A stretch of DNA of 22,390 nt from Chalciporus piperatus (Eukaryota > Basidiomycota > Agaricomycetes > Boletales > Boletaceae). The notes beneath the pieces are model-generated. The model was not told the origin of the DNA. It was given only the letters and a program-made list of their open reading frames with translations, and did no database searches. Of this stretch, positions 9,451 through 19,602 are shown piece after piece. Positions within the stretch are counted from its first letter, which is position 1. Each line of letters starts with the position of its first letter. The position numbers and the translations under genes are program-made. The DNA is taken from contig JBBPTG010000345.1 in assembly GCA_038093975.1 (NCBI GenBank), positions 1 through 22,390 on the forward strand, written 5' to 3'.

Positions 9451-10007
9451 TCACGAGTCCCAATCTTCTAACGTAAACGCAAGTACTCCGAAAGCCGACG
9501 CAGCCTCCGTCGTCCCTCCCGCTAGACTCTCCGCTCCTCGTCGGATATACCTCACCAACCCATCCGGCTCGATCGACAGCTCCTCCAACTGTATCGACAC
9601 ATCTTCCTCGGCATAGGACGTCTGTGCCATGGAAAGTGAGAACGAGAACGACGGCTCGGGCGGCGCTCCCTGTCAGAGTCTGACTCAGACTCGTCGTCGG
9701 AATCAGGTTTTGGAAGCGAAAACCCGATGATGTCTTTACGTTGCCGTCGTTGACGACGACTTCTGTGTCTTCGCATGCTGATCGATAGATGGGAGATGTC
9801 GTTGGCGGTATCCCCTGCAAAAGTGGTGAAGAAGGAGCGAAAGTGAATGCACATGTCTAAGATGTTGGTAATTGCTCGAGAGAGGTCTAATTGGAGACAA
9901 GGCAAGGGATTGGCGGTACGTTGCATAAAGGATAGGGGCGGACGTACCGTGGTATCGAGGAAACACTGGCAGAGCAACTTTTCGAGGTTGCAGTCATGTG
10001 GTGTCAA
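9451..10007 (-). pseudogene. C-terminal fragment of a gamma-tubulin complex component (Spc97/Spc98 family)
   Basis: Going down the minus strand: NLEKLLCQCFLDTT, then LSRAITNILDMCIHF (the usual helices near the C-terminus of GCP proteins), a basic MRRHRSRRQRRQRKD segment, an acidic linker (DSDDESESDSD), and finally EELSIEPDGLVRYIRRG...FGVLAFTLEDWDS ending at TGA 9453-9451. The last part (9669-9451) is in a different frame from the acidic linker. Either there is a one-base frameshift or an intron I could not place (a GACAG acceptor sits at 9670). A possible intron near 9900-9955 is also unresolved. GCP proteins nucleate microtubules with gamma-tubulin and are normally 700 or more residues, so most of the protein is missing. 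The WDR61-like gene stops only 29 bp upstream, leaving no room for it. The alternative is a short real gene starting at ATG 10007. Confidence 0.5.
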
Positions 10008-10035
10008 TAGGAGACGCGAGTTTCCATCGCGAGAC

Positions 10036-11404
10036 CTATGCCCCCGTGCCAGCCGATCTCCACCACCTCACGTGTCCATCTTTTCCACCACTCACGAACG
10101 CGCCTGCCGACCCAGCCGCCGCAGGCTTGGGGCGCCACGCGACGCTCCATACCTCTCCTGATTCTCGAATCGTAGACACTGCCGTACGCGTGGCCAGATC
10201 CCACACCTTGATGTTTCTATCTGCGGAGCTGTCAAAAAAAAGACATCGTGAGTGAGGTGGAGGTGAAGGGAAGGTGAAGGCACGGCATCTGGAATGGTGG
10301 ATCGACGAACCCGGAGACTGCGAGACGACCGTCGGGAGAAATGTCTGTGCTCAATACCCAGGAGGAGTGGCCGGTGAGAGTGGCGACTGCGCCTGACCCT
10401 GGTTTTCCGGATGCGGTCGAACGAACGTCGTGCAAGATGAGTCGTTTATCATCCGAGGCAGTAAGGAGCAGCTAAAAATCCGAGTCATCACAATTGAGGG
10501 ATTTCGAATTGAGATGAGAAACGTAGGGACTGACGTTTCCGTCATACGACCATGCCAAAGAGCGTACCGCCATTGCATGCGAAGTGTAAGTTGTAGCTAG
10601 GGACCCGGATTCGAGGTCGAATATGAATATTTGTCCGGCCTCGGAGGAGAGAGCTATTCTCTTGCCGTCCGGGCTCTGCGGCGTCGTGGTCAGCGATCAA
10701 TCGCGATTTGGGGTGAGTGTCTACGAAGAGGTATCTACGAGTAGCGCATATAGAGGGGACGTACATGTGCGCAAGCCATGCCATGTTTGTTTCTGCCGCT
10801 CGATAGAACGGCCTGACGGACACCGAACGAATCGGGGTTCGCAGAGTAGATGTTGACGTTTCCGGATCCGCTCGTTCCGGCGTATGTTCCACCGTTTGGG
10901 TTGAGTGATACCGCCCAAGCTTTGTTCACATACGGTTGATGAGAATTAGGGAGGAGGGGTCAGCGAGGACTTACAAGGTTCCGCTCCCTGAACGGATCGA
11001 TCGAAACTCTCATGTTTGCCGATAACAGTGTCCGATTGGAGATCCCACAAACAGGTAGTCCCGTCAAGACCGTTGTACAAAACCGAGCGGCCGTCAGGAG
11101 AGACAGAGAGGGATACGATGGCGAGGTTATGAGGTGGACGAGCGAGAGATACCTGACCAGAGGTTGAATCCCAGTGTTTGACGGTTCCGTCTACAGATGC
11201 ACTAAGGATGGTATCGTTTGCTGTCCATGCGATGTGCCATATTTCGTCGCTGTGTGCTGGGGTGGATTGGTGTCTGTCACGGCGTCAAGAAGCGTGCAAG
11301 TGGACGCGTACGTTCTTTGCACTCGAGGGCGTTGACAAAGGCGAGACTCTGATAGCGAGCTCGTCAACGAATTCACGATCTAGTTGGCGAGACGGACGAA
11401 CCAT
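10036..11404 (-). CDS. WDR61/Ski8-like WD40-repeat protein
   Basis: Exons 11404-11402, 11348-11312, 11256-10975, 10919-10765, 10675-10535, 10471-10311 and 10228-10036 give 323 residues, close to the usual size of WDR61/Ski8 (about 300). WD40 repeats run along the whole length: HSDEIWHIAW...VKHWD, SVSPDGRSVLYNGLDGTTCLWD, AWAVSLNPNG...VNIY, SPDGKRIALSSEAGQIFIFD, VRSLAWSYDGN...LILHD, LTGHSSWVLSTDISPDGR...IKVWD and VWSVAW...GHVRWW. Together these should form a seven-bladed propeller. The AWAVSLNPNGGTYAGT and GHSSWVL segments resemble WDR61. This family serves the Ski complex (cytoplasmic RNA decay) and the Paf1 complex (transcription elongation). The start is the weak point: the proposed first coding exon is the ATG alone, followed by a 53-nt intron with a poor donor (GTTCGT). 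Introns from 11257 onward are secure. It diverges from the HNH gene across 140 bp. Confidence 0.8.
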
Positions 11405-11544
11405 GGCGGTCTTGGACTAGCACTTGGATTAGTAACTTAAGCAACCAGCAGAGGTCGGAAACAGCCGTCGGGGCCAGGGATGTATTCGGGCGGAGATTTA
11501 AATTGATACGGGGCCACTTAGGGGCTCTTGCTACGACTTTGATC
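11405..11544. promoter_or_regulatory. Shared divergent promoter region of the WD40 and HNH genes
   Basis: The 140 bp between the two divergent start codons must contain both upstream regions. An AT-rich GATTTAAATTGA at about 11494-11505 is the only TATA-like sequence seen. No clear operator or palindrome is visible. Confidence 0.4.
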
Positions 11545-12943
11545 ATGGCTACAATTGTTCACATCCACCTGTCTGTCACCGATTCATCTCCCACCGAATG
11601 GATTCACGCTCTATCGATACCGAGTACAGATATCCAAAGGCTAACGTATACCCCCCTCAAGTGGCTTCGTTTTGCCACATTTAGTTTTTGTGGCGCGAAA
11701 GGACGCTTCTCCACCACCGAAGGAGGCGAGATAGTCGACGAGAATTCTGTCTCGTTCGACAACCTTGCGGAACGATATTACTATATTACCACCGGTAAGC
11801 TTGTGCTTACCGCTCTCTCTATACCTTCTGACAATGCTTCGAGATGACTACCATTTTGTGGACTACCTGGTACTTGATGACAGATGCACGTCGAGCGTGG
11901 CGACTCCACGACGCACCCGCTTCCGCGATGACATTATCCGTCGCGACCGCCATTGTGTTTTCTCGGAGCGTGAACCCGATGGTTGTGATGCGGCGCATAT
12001 TATACCCAGAAGCAAAGGCGACGAGGTACGTTCGTTCTGATCTCGGTAGGCCCTGGGCGATGCTTACCTTTTTTCCTTAGTACATTACTTTTGTTGCTCA
12101 TGATCGCTCAAGTTTATACGAACAACCGCCATTCTCACCTGAAGGAATCAACTGTATGGAGAATGGAATGCTTCTCAGAACTGAGATACATAAAAATTTT
12201 GGCCTGGGTGAAATTGCATTCCTCAAGGTAGGCCCGATACATATGTCCCCTCCACGCTTGTCTCTAATTGCCATGTTCAGACACCCAATTTTGCAATGGC
12301 ACCCGCTGATGTCCCGTTCTTTGGGGACCGTGACATCCCACACAACCGGACGACGTTACAGTACCTCAAACGACCTACAGATTTATTTCCATTTCCACCA
12401 CGCGATGTTCGAGCTGATTGGTTCAGCGATGGAGTACGGTCCCCGCCCAGCATTCTACTCGACTTCATGTACGGGGCTGTCGTCGTCAAATGCTGGCAGT
12501 CCGATGGTCTGCAGAAGTGGCTAGAGAAACAGCCCAACGAGTACGATGGAGTCCTGGATCCCGCCGATGAAGACGCCGAGGGCGGAGTTGAGCCACAAAA
12601 TTCACAAGGTGGCTCCGACTACATACCTTCACAGACCAGTAGCGGAGCTTTCGCCCCGGAAGACGACGAAGACAACCGAGTACGGAAGGGCAAACGAACA
12701 AGGATAAGAAGATTCTCGTCAGATGCGTCCGCAGGCTTGCTGAAAGCGATGGACGATGTCCTTCTCCTATCGAGGTTGCTAAAGGGCAATAAGCCTCGAT
12801 TGATGGCTGCAAAATCGGAGGAACTGAGGAAGGAGAAAGAACTACGTTCTCAAGAACGTAGTGCTGAGAAGGTACGCGAGTGGCTGAACTCCGAGTCGGA
12901 TGCGTCTGTGAGTGCTTTCATCGAGTGTCTGCTTCCTGAGTGA
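11545..12943 (+). CDS. HNH-nuclease domain protein of a fungal expanded family
   Basis: Exons 11545-11794, 11844-12025, 12081-12227 and 12281-12943 give 413 residues with no interruption. The HNH core is complete: FRDDIIRRDRHCVFS, CDAAHIIPRSKGDE (His about 135), then NCMENGMLL (Asn about 172) and HKNFGLG (His about 181), followed by AFLKTPNFAM. This fits HNH_2-type domains that are found in many copies in Agaricomycetes. The catalytic residues are kept, so a metal-dependent DNA nuclease is expected; the biological role of the family is not known to me. The N-terminal 80 residues (with EWIHALSIPS and EGGEIVDENS) are family-typical. The C-terminal third is acidic then basic, with KGKRTRIRRF as a possible nuclear signal and a charged helical end. 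An in-frame TTG lies upstream at 11503, but ATG 11545 is preferred. Confidence 0.85.
11793..11812 (+). other. 8-bp hairpin enclosing a 5' splice site
   Basis: CGGTAAGC (11793-11800) and GCTTACCG (11805-11812) are perfect complements around a TTGT loop. The donor GT of HNH intron 1 (11795-11796) lies inside the stem, so pairing would hide it from the splicing machinery. Confidence 0.7.
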
Positions 12944-13251
12944 AGGACTAATGATGTGACATGGACAGGCTCCCTTGTGAAGTGCCTCTGTGCTTTCCAG
13001 ACACGTTTTCATGGCCCGGGGGAGCGGGACAAGTGTTTTTCTTTGAGATGTAGGGACTTTTTCGATGATTTGTGATTTGTGATTCGGCTCTTGATAGATG
13101 ATACGCACGTACCCCCTGTATGAACTCTGTAATTTGTCTGTGATCAATTAATGGACTGTAATATTCGGGATCAAGGTCACGGACACCCGGGCCACCCTCG
13201 TCAAAGGCGAGGAATAACTTGAAGAAGTAACTCCCCGACTCAAAGCATGAT

Positions 13252-13442
13252 ATCGATTGGTATTGTCCATGGTCGTACGATTGGATGGTCCATCACGAAA
13301 GGTCGGACCCGGCGTGCCACCGCGTCCGCCAACTAGGAGTAGGAGAATCTCCCCAAATGAGAGTCAGACTCGCGGAAAAGACTCGCATCCCGGATTCAAG
13401 TCATCGATTCCTTTTTTTCTTTCTTTGTTCGATCGCGTAGAG
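13252..13442 (+). repeat. Dispersed repeat, copy 2, longer form
   Basis: Block 1 (13252-13309) and block 2 (13412-13442) match copy 1, and the 102 nt between them are longer than the 33 nt of copy 1 and not alike. GGATTCAAGTC at 13392-13402 differs by one base from the pol III B-box core, and a T-run follows at 13412. A tRNA-derived SINE is possible, but the A-box is weak. Confidence 0.7.
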
Positions 13443-13485
13443 CCTGAGGTACAACTGGCATGAGAAGCTGAGAAGCGGGGGTACA

Positions 13486-13526
<41 letters not shown>
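13486..13526 (+). repeat. TAC trinucleotide microsatellite
   Basis: About 13.7 perfect tandem TAC units, ending in CTAGG. The tract begins 44 bp beyond the end of the dispersed repeat copy 2. Confidence 0.95.
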
Positions 13527-14262
13527 GGAATTACGAATTTGAACTTGTGGGGGGGAAAAAAAATCCTTGCTCGAGTCCTCATGCACATATACATGCTCGC
13601 GATCACCGTGATGAATCGACTTGAAGACGACGGTTACTTTGGTTCAAATCAAAACGACACTCTCGCCCAAGTCGGGCTGCTCTTGGGTCTGCCTAGGGAG
13701 GGTCCGGGGGGGGGAACCCCTCCAACAATCACTTGAAAGTTGAAACCATCCGTTACCCTTTGCGAGGAGATCAAGAAACATCAACACGACAGATCGTTCC
13801 AAAACTCCAACTGAGAAACAATTATTATAATACCGTCACTAACTACGAAAACACAAACAACAGACAAACGAGAGGAGCTACGATAAGGTGATAGGCAATA
13901 GTGATGAGAGTGAGAGAGTGAGAGAGTGAGAGTGAGTGATGCATAGTAATGGAAAGAAAGACACGATAGAGATCCAAAAAAAAAAGTCCTCGATCGTCGT
14001 TCCCGGAGAGAAAAACAAACAAACAAGGCACCAAGTAAAAAAGGTCGATTAAAAAAAAAGGACGAGACGTACGTGTATCTTATCATATCAAGGGGTGTCC
14101 GAGGGAAAGACAGATACCATAATATGTGAGCGCGGTAGTTTGTTTAGGGTCTCCGCAGGTATGGTATGCCGTGCGATATGGTGACGGTTTTTTGAGTTAT
14201 ACTCACCGAGAAGCCGAGAGTAGGGAAATACTGTAGAAGATCGTGAAAAGCCGTGGATGGTC

Positions 14263-15703
14263 CTAGGAAGTGCCTCCAGAGAGGAACTGGATGAGCGCCT
14301 CGCTCACTTCTTTGGCATGCGTCACCGTGATATCGTGTCCCCCATCGGTGATGGTGACAAGCTTGGCTTGAGGAACTAGAGCTTGGATCTTGGACGCGTA
14401 GATGTACGGGACAGTTTTATCCGCCGTACCCTGTACAAAGTGAGCAAGTAAGAAGGATCAAAGGGCATGAGCTTACGTGAATCAAGAGAACTTGGTTGGT
14501 GGTGTTGGCGAGCGCGGTGAATGCATGTTGGAGTCCACGGATGGGGCCATCTCGGAGACAAGAAGCGACGGCAGCATTATAGTGCGGAAGATGTGCTGAT
14601 TGTAGGCGCACGATCTGATAAGAGATGAGCGGTAGGAAAATTGAGGCCGGGCATGGACGACGTACCTGTTGGATTGGATCGAATCCCTCAAGTTGAGAGG
14701 AACTTGAAGCATTGGCGAGGCGACGCATGTAATGCTGCGAACGTTAGCCGACCGCTGGATGAATGCGAGCGAGACCAGTACCTGGAATGGTGCCAGGGAC
14801 GATACGCTTTGTACAAGTGGTGATGACATGAATTTCGCAGTGCGTGAGATGTCATTGGACTGTAGCCGGGGAACGAGGAATGAGATGACAAACTCATCAT
14901 TGATAGAGACAGGGACACGGACCTCGAGTATGCCGGCGGATGCCACGAGTGCGACTTTGCCATTGACCAAGTGAGGGAATTGTACCGCAAATGCTGTCGC
15001 GATACCACCACCCTTGATGAGCGTCAGATCTAATCAAACTCACTGAAATATTGTCTACATACCATGGAAAGACCAACGACATAAGCGTCATCCCATCTGA
15101 TATGCTGCATGAGAAGGGCGAGTTGGGTCGTGTGAAGGGAGACATCATAAGTCACGTCCGGAGCGTCCGAGTATCCGCGACCATACAGATCTGTACTATT
15201 TATCAGAGCGATGAGAGAGCTGACCAGGAGTGGCACGGGTACCGTATAGAAGGACGCGATAGCCGCGCGAGGCGAGGACGGGCGCTACCTCTTTCCAAAC
15301 GATCGCCGGGATGGAGAGACCGTGGATGAGGACGACCTATACGAGCGATAAAGGGATGAGAGAGGTGTGTATGTGATGGGAATTTACGAACTCTTGGACC
15401 ATCCTTGGGACCTATAAGCCAGTATCGGGTCTGTCGAGGTGTGAGGGGTGTGTTCCGCAGTCCGTTAGTGGGATTACTTACACGTCCGAATGGGAGAGAG
15501 ACATAAGAACCGCCTTCGTAAAAGTCTTCTGGGTAAACTGACCACGACGGGGATGACTTGGGAAGGCTGGCGAGGGAGGGATGAACGAGGTGAGGGGAAG
15601 GTGGGTAAGGAAAGCCGGCGAAGAAGTAGATGGTAAGGAATAGCGGGGGAAGGGCCAGCAGCGATAGGACCAGCTGTCGCACTGGCGATGTCGATGGCAG
15701 CAT
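14263..15703 (-). CDS. Alpha/beta-hydrolase with N-terminal membrane anchor
   Basis: Eight exons (15703-15482, 15430-15392, 15336-15243, 15190-15063, 15012-14782, 14734-14666, 14614-14477, 14430-14263) give 362 residues with all GT-AG introns and no break. Residues about 9-30 are hydrophobic (LVLSLLALPPLFLTIYFFAG), so a signal anchor or signal peptide is likely. The fold is shown by VVLIHGLS (oxyanion loop, His about 92), the nucleophile elbow GLSMGGG (Ser about 160), GTADKTVP (Asp about 311) and DGGHD (His about 339), which form a complete catalytic triad. Substrate cannot be told from the sequence; an esterase, lipase or epoxide-hydrolase-like enzyme is possible. It shares its upstream region with the divergent Myb-like gene. 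Confidence 0.85.
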
Positions 15704-15941
15704 ATGGGCGGTATATGTACAGCGACAGACTAGTGGTAGTGGTAGTACTAGTTAGTACCAGTGCTAGTCGTCCACTTACGTAACATTAGAATCACATGAC
15801 CAAGCTGAGAAAACCCTTCTCACGTGATCCCTTTCGCGCGTTGGACAATTTGCGTTTTGATTTCACCCCTCCGTTTATTGCGGAGTCGTCCTCATCGTTG
15901 CAGACGACGACGACGAGCCACACGAACGGCGACGACCAACG
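15704..15941. promoter_or_regulatory. Divergent promoter region with TCACGTGA palindrome
   Basis: These 238 bp separate the start codons of the hydrolase (minus) and the Myb-like gene (plus). TCACGTGA at 15820-15827 is a palindromic E-box of the kind bound by bHLH factors such as Cbf1 or USF-like proteins, and TCACATGA at 15791-15798 is a one-base variant. A TAGTGGTAG/TAGTACTAG-rich stretch lies at about 15731-15770. Binding is inference. Confidence 0.45.
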
Positions 15942-18924
15942 ATGAGTCAAGACTATCCACCCCTCGCCCTCGACGACCTCCTCCATCTCATGTCCCCCTC
16001 TCCAGCGCCACAGGCCGTAGATGATCCCGAAATACCACCACCCCCAACGCGGACGAAGAGCACTTCCCCAGAACCCGATATTCAACAGATGAGGAATAAA
16101 GTCCTCGAACTCGGTCAATCGCATGGGGTGAACCCTAAGCTGACGTCTCGAGAAAAGGAACTCGCAGAAATGGTGCGCATGACTCGTGTTATCTCCGCGC
16201 TGGGTCTGGACGACGTTGGATTGCCTAGGTCTTGAGACTCTCGTCCGCGGTCATACCGGACTCTGAACAGCTCGTCAGACAGGCAGAGATGATATCTGCC
16301 TTGACGGAACAGAGAGATCTCCTGGTGCATCAGGCAGAAGAGCAACGTCTGCGCTGGGTCTCCGAGAAAGACGGATGGGCGAGGATGGCAGAGGCTCTGA
16401 TCGTACAGCAAACAAAGAGCAGATCACACACAGACGAGGTGAGTCACGATCACTCGTCAGTTCATCACAACATTGGACACCGTCGTTTGCCATGGACACG
16501 CTAACCAACCGCTCTAGGATTACGAACGCCTCCCCGCAGTCGAAGCTGACAACAAGACTCTACGTCAACGGGTAATCTATCTCTAGTCGTACTATGTCTT
16601 CAGTCTTATACCCTCATCCACAGCTAACCGAAACACAAACTCGATTGCAGATACTCGAATCTGAACTGACCCGATTACGACCACTATTACTGATGCAACC
16701 ACTGATTTCGAGTACATCGATGCCCCCTCCGACGCCTAATCACAAATCACAACATCCTCGGAAACGAAAGAAGGACGGTCCCCTGACCGCCGAAGACGAG
16801 GATCACCTTGCTAGCGAAGACGAACCACCACCGCCCCCTGCGGAAACCCAAGACACACCTACACCCGCATCACACACTCAAGCAACCCCACGCGTCAAAT
16901 CCCGCAAATCCGAAGCCTCAAATCCTTTTACCAACACACACAAACGACGACCCTCCCAAAAAGTCGTCTCTCGAGGTCTCAGCGCTGACGCCAGAGTCGA
17001 ACACCTCCTCCTCGCAGCTCGCAAACTTGGCAAACAACGCACTGGAATCATGTCTGGTATGATGCAACAATTCGAGGAACGAGAACGAGAGAGACGGAGG
17101 GAGGAGTCGGCGGTGACTGTTGTTGCGAACACGCCCAAGACGCCGAAACGTGTCGCACATGCTACGGCGTATCCTCAGGACGGTGGGTACGCATACATGA
17201 ATGGACAGATGAGACCTGGACCTGGGATGCACCCCGTTCCGGTGTTCATCCCAGCATATCCACACCATGTCCTCCAGACCCCCAGTTCGTCAACCACAGC
17301 GCTTTCAGTTGCTTCACCTTTGCAGCCATCGGCACAGAAGCAAAAGCAAGATGCTCGAACGACCAATCCACCTACGCCTCTCGATTCTTTATTGAGTGCC
17401 GCGCGCTCGATGATGCACGAGGACGTCGATGTCGATGAAGACGAGGAAGTGGACGTCGTGGGTGAAAGTGAACCTGCGCCAGGGACACGACGTGCACGAC
17501 CGAGGGACGTACTTGATAGTCCTGTTCCCAAACGACGCAAGGTTTCAGGTCCGGGGGACAAGCTCACAGCACTCCAGCTTACGAGCGCGACTATGGACGT
17601 CACAGTCGGGACGTCAAAACAGGGAGGGACGAACGCTGGCGTTGGTCGAGTAAGGTCGGCTTTGGACGTCCTCGCTGACCAAGCTGCAGCATTCAGCTCG
17701 CAAGAGCAGGCACCTGCGCCGTCCCAACAACCGCCCCAACTACAGCGCAAGGGCAAAGGAAAGGAGAAAGAGAGGATGGACGTACCGGAGACCGTTGGAC
17801 CGTCCCCAAAACCACGGGAGAGACAGAAGTCGAGGAGGAAAGAACCGGAGGGAGATGGAAACAAAGCTCCATCTACGATACCAATTTCTCGAGCGAGGAC
17901 GCCTCGGTCTGATTTGGGGGAGACTGTGATGGCTTCCACACAGACGACGAGTTTGCGGGAGGAGGGATCTACTTTGGAGATACCGAACGATCCGGGCGGA
18001 GGTGGAGGGACGAGTGCGACGTCGCATCCGTCGTCGTCGTCGCAGAGTGTTGAACCGCAGTTGGGTACTGCGGTGGATCGGACGCCGACGCCTCAACGAC
18101 CGTCTACGCCATCTACACAAGCTGACGAGTCGGGTGAGACGACGCCAAGAGCTTCGACGACACACCGTGCACAAATCACACATCACGAAGACCGCTTGCA
18201 GAGCGCGCCCACTCTTCCACCCGAACCTGACCTCGCACCTCAAGCTCTACACGAGAGAGCGCCTTCGGTTCCTGCACCTGAGAGTCGGGAAGAGTCTTCG
18301 GGGGTGGCACAACCTCGACAGCGCGCTGAAACGGCGCCAGCTGCACCGGCCAAAAACAAGGACCTTGTGCGGGTCGCGGGACAGGATGGGTCTGTCCCTG
18401 GGTCCGGGTCCGGGTCTGGGCCTGCGCCTCCGGGGAAACGACAAAGAAGTCCGTATGTCAAGTGGAGTAAAGAAGAGGACGATCTTCTTTCTCAGGTGCG
18501 TGAGGGTTGGTGTGAGGGATGATGGGGAAGACTGACGACGCGCAAATAATATAGGCCGTCGCCAAGTATGGTCAAAAGTGGGATTTGGTACAGAAAGCGT
18601 TACCGTCTCGGGGATATCATCAGGTTCGCCAACGATGGCTTCGTAAGCTCGGTGCGTGTCCTTCCCCCCCCAAGTGAATGTCGCCTACTGACGCCATCTA
18701 TCTGCGGCGCAGGCGTATTTGACAGCAAACCCGATCTGTCCTCGTTTCAAACTGCCGCTGGTACGTTTGGTGATGCTGCGGGCGTGGGTGGGGGTTTGGA
18801 ACCGAGACCGAATCCAAAGTTGGGTTTGGCGCCGTTGAGTAGTGAGCGTGCGTTTTCGGCTGTGTTGGCGAGGGGGGAGAGGGGTGGGAGTGGGAGTGGG
18901 ATGAGTATGGGTATGGGTTCGTAG
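15942..18924 (+). CDS. Myb/SANT-domain protein with coiled coil and long disordered region
   Basis: Exons 15942-16228, 16279-16438, 16518-16571, 16624-18495, 18555-18651 and 18713-18924 give 893 residues. The N-terminus is followed by a helical, probably coiled-coil region (about 55-190; LTEQRDLLVHQAEEQ, LTETQTRLQILESEL). A long low-complexity middle part is rich in Pro, Ser, Thr and charged residues, with a basic RKRKKDG and PKRRKV as likely nuclear signals and an acidic DVDVDEDEEVDV. Near the C-terminus is one Myb/SANT repeat, KWSKEEDDLL...YGQKWDLVQKAL...VRQRWLRKLG, with its three Trp at about 781, 800 and 819. A DNA- or chromatin-binding nuclear protein is expected. It ends in a Gly/Ser/Met-rich tail. 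Intron 1 has a weak donor (GTCTTG), which is the least certain junction. The intron after Gln 791 cuts the Myb repeat. Confidence 0.8.
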
Positions 18925-19602
18925 TTGCTTTGGGGGGAGTGGAGGGATCTAGGTGTATTGCTTGGATTTATGGTCGTGATCATGTTTGTTGTAATTTTGC
19001 GCGCGATTGTAGCGGACACTGCTGACATGGATTTTTTTTTTGCTGTGAGGTGGACGAGTGATTTGGGCTCGTTCTGTTTTTAGAGATTTTGTTGTTGATG
19101 GGAGAATTGACGATGGGATCATGGAGGACTTTCTGTTGCACCCATGTGCATGACCACGCTATGCATCATTTCATTGGGCTACGCACGGCTTACGATCTGG
19201 GACTCGCTATAAGTACTAGTGAGTATGTAGCTGGAGAAGGAAGAGCGGTGCCTCGCGTATATGCTCCTAACTTGGTCTAGGCTCCGCGTTTGGCACGAAT
19301 TCGAAGATACTTACCACGGCCCAAGCTTGGAAGTTCGGAAACCCTCTATCTCCCTCGTTCCTCGTTCCTTGCTTCTAGATCTCGCGCTCATGGGAAGACT
19401 CGGAACAATGGACCGTTTGATTCAGAGTAATTAAGGGACCTGTGTGCCAGAGGGACTGGCTCCATAATATAACTTACATACAATGCCCCCGACCGACCCG
19501 CTCCAACCGACCTCTCTCCCTTCACGCCTGCCAGTTCTCTGATTCCAACTCGAATTCAGAATCGAACTTGAAGGATTAAACACGAGGCACTCGAACACGC
19601 AG
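18925..19602. other. Intergenic region upstream of the phytase gene
   Basis: 678 bp without a convincing gene. The first part should hold the 3' UTR of the Myb-like gene. A T9 run lies at about 19032-19040, and an AT-rich CATAATATAACTT (19464-19476) about 130 bp upstream of the phytase start could act as a TATA region. A 63-codon open frame at 19089-19280 has no recognisable features. Confidence 0.5.

Larger units (their letters stand above)
12944..14262. other. Gene-free region between two convergent genes, with repeats
   Basis: This 1.3-kb stretch lies between the 3' ends of the HNH and hydrolase genes. It holds the second copy of the dispersed repeat (13252-13442), a TAC microsatellite (13486-13526), a G8 run near 13706, GA-rich GTGAGAGA repeats (about 13909-13938) and several A-rich runs. 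Open frames here are low-complexity (poly-Ser from TAC repeats) and I call no gene. Confidence 0.65.

Noticed and set aside
13364..13606. Open frame with a poly-Ser run
   Set aside because: It comes from the TAC microsatellite read on the minus strand and overlaps the dispersed repeat.
17175..17939. 254-codon open frame on the minus strand
   Set aside because: It is the antisense of the large Myb-gene exon, whose low-complexity GC-rich composition leaves other frames open; it has no recognisable domain.
18002..18535. 177-codon Arg-rich open frame on the plus strand
   Set aside because: It is a shifted frame of the same exon, runs through the splice donor at 18496, and its composition is an artefact of the repeats.
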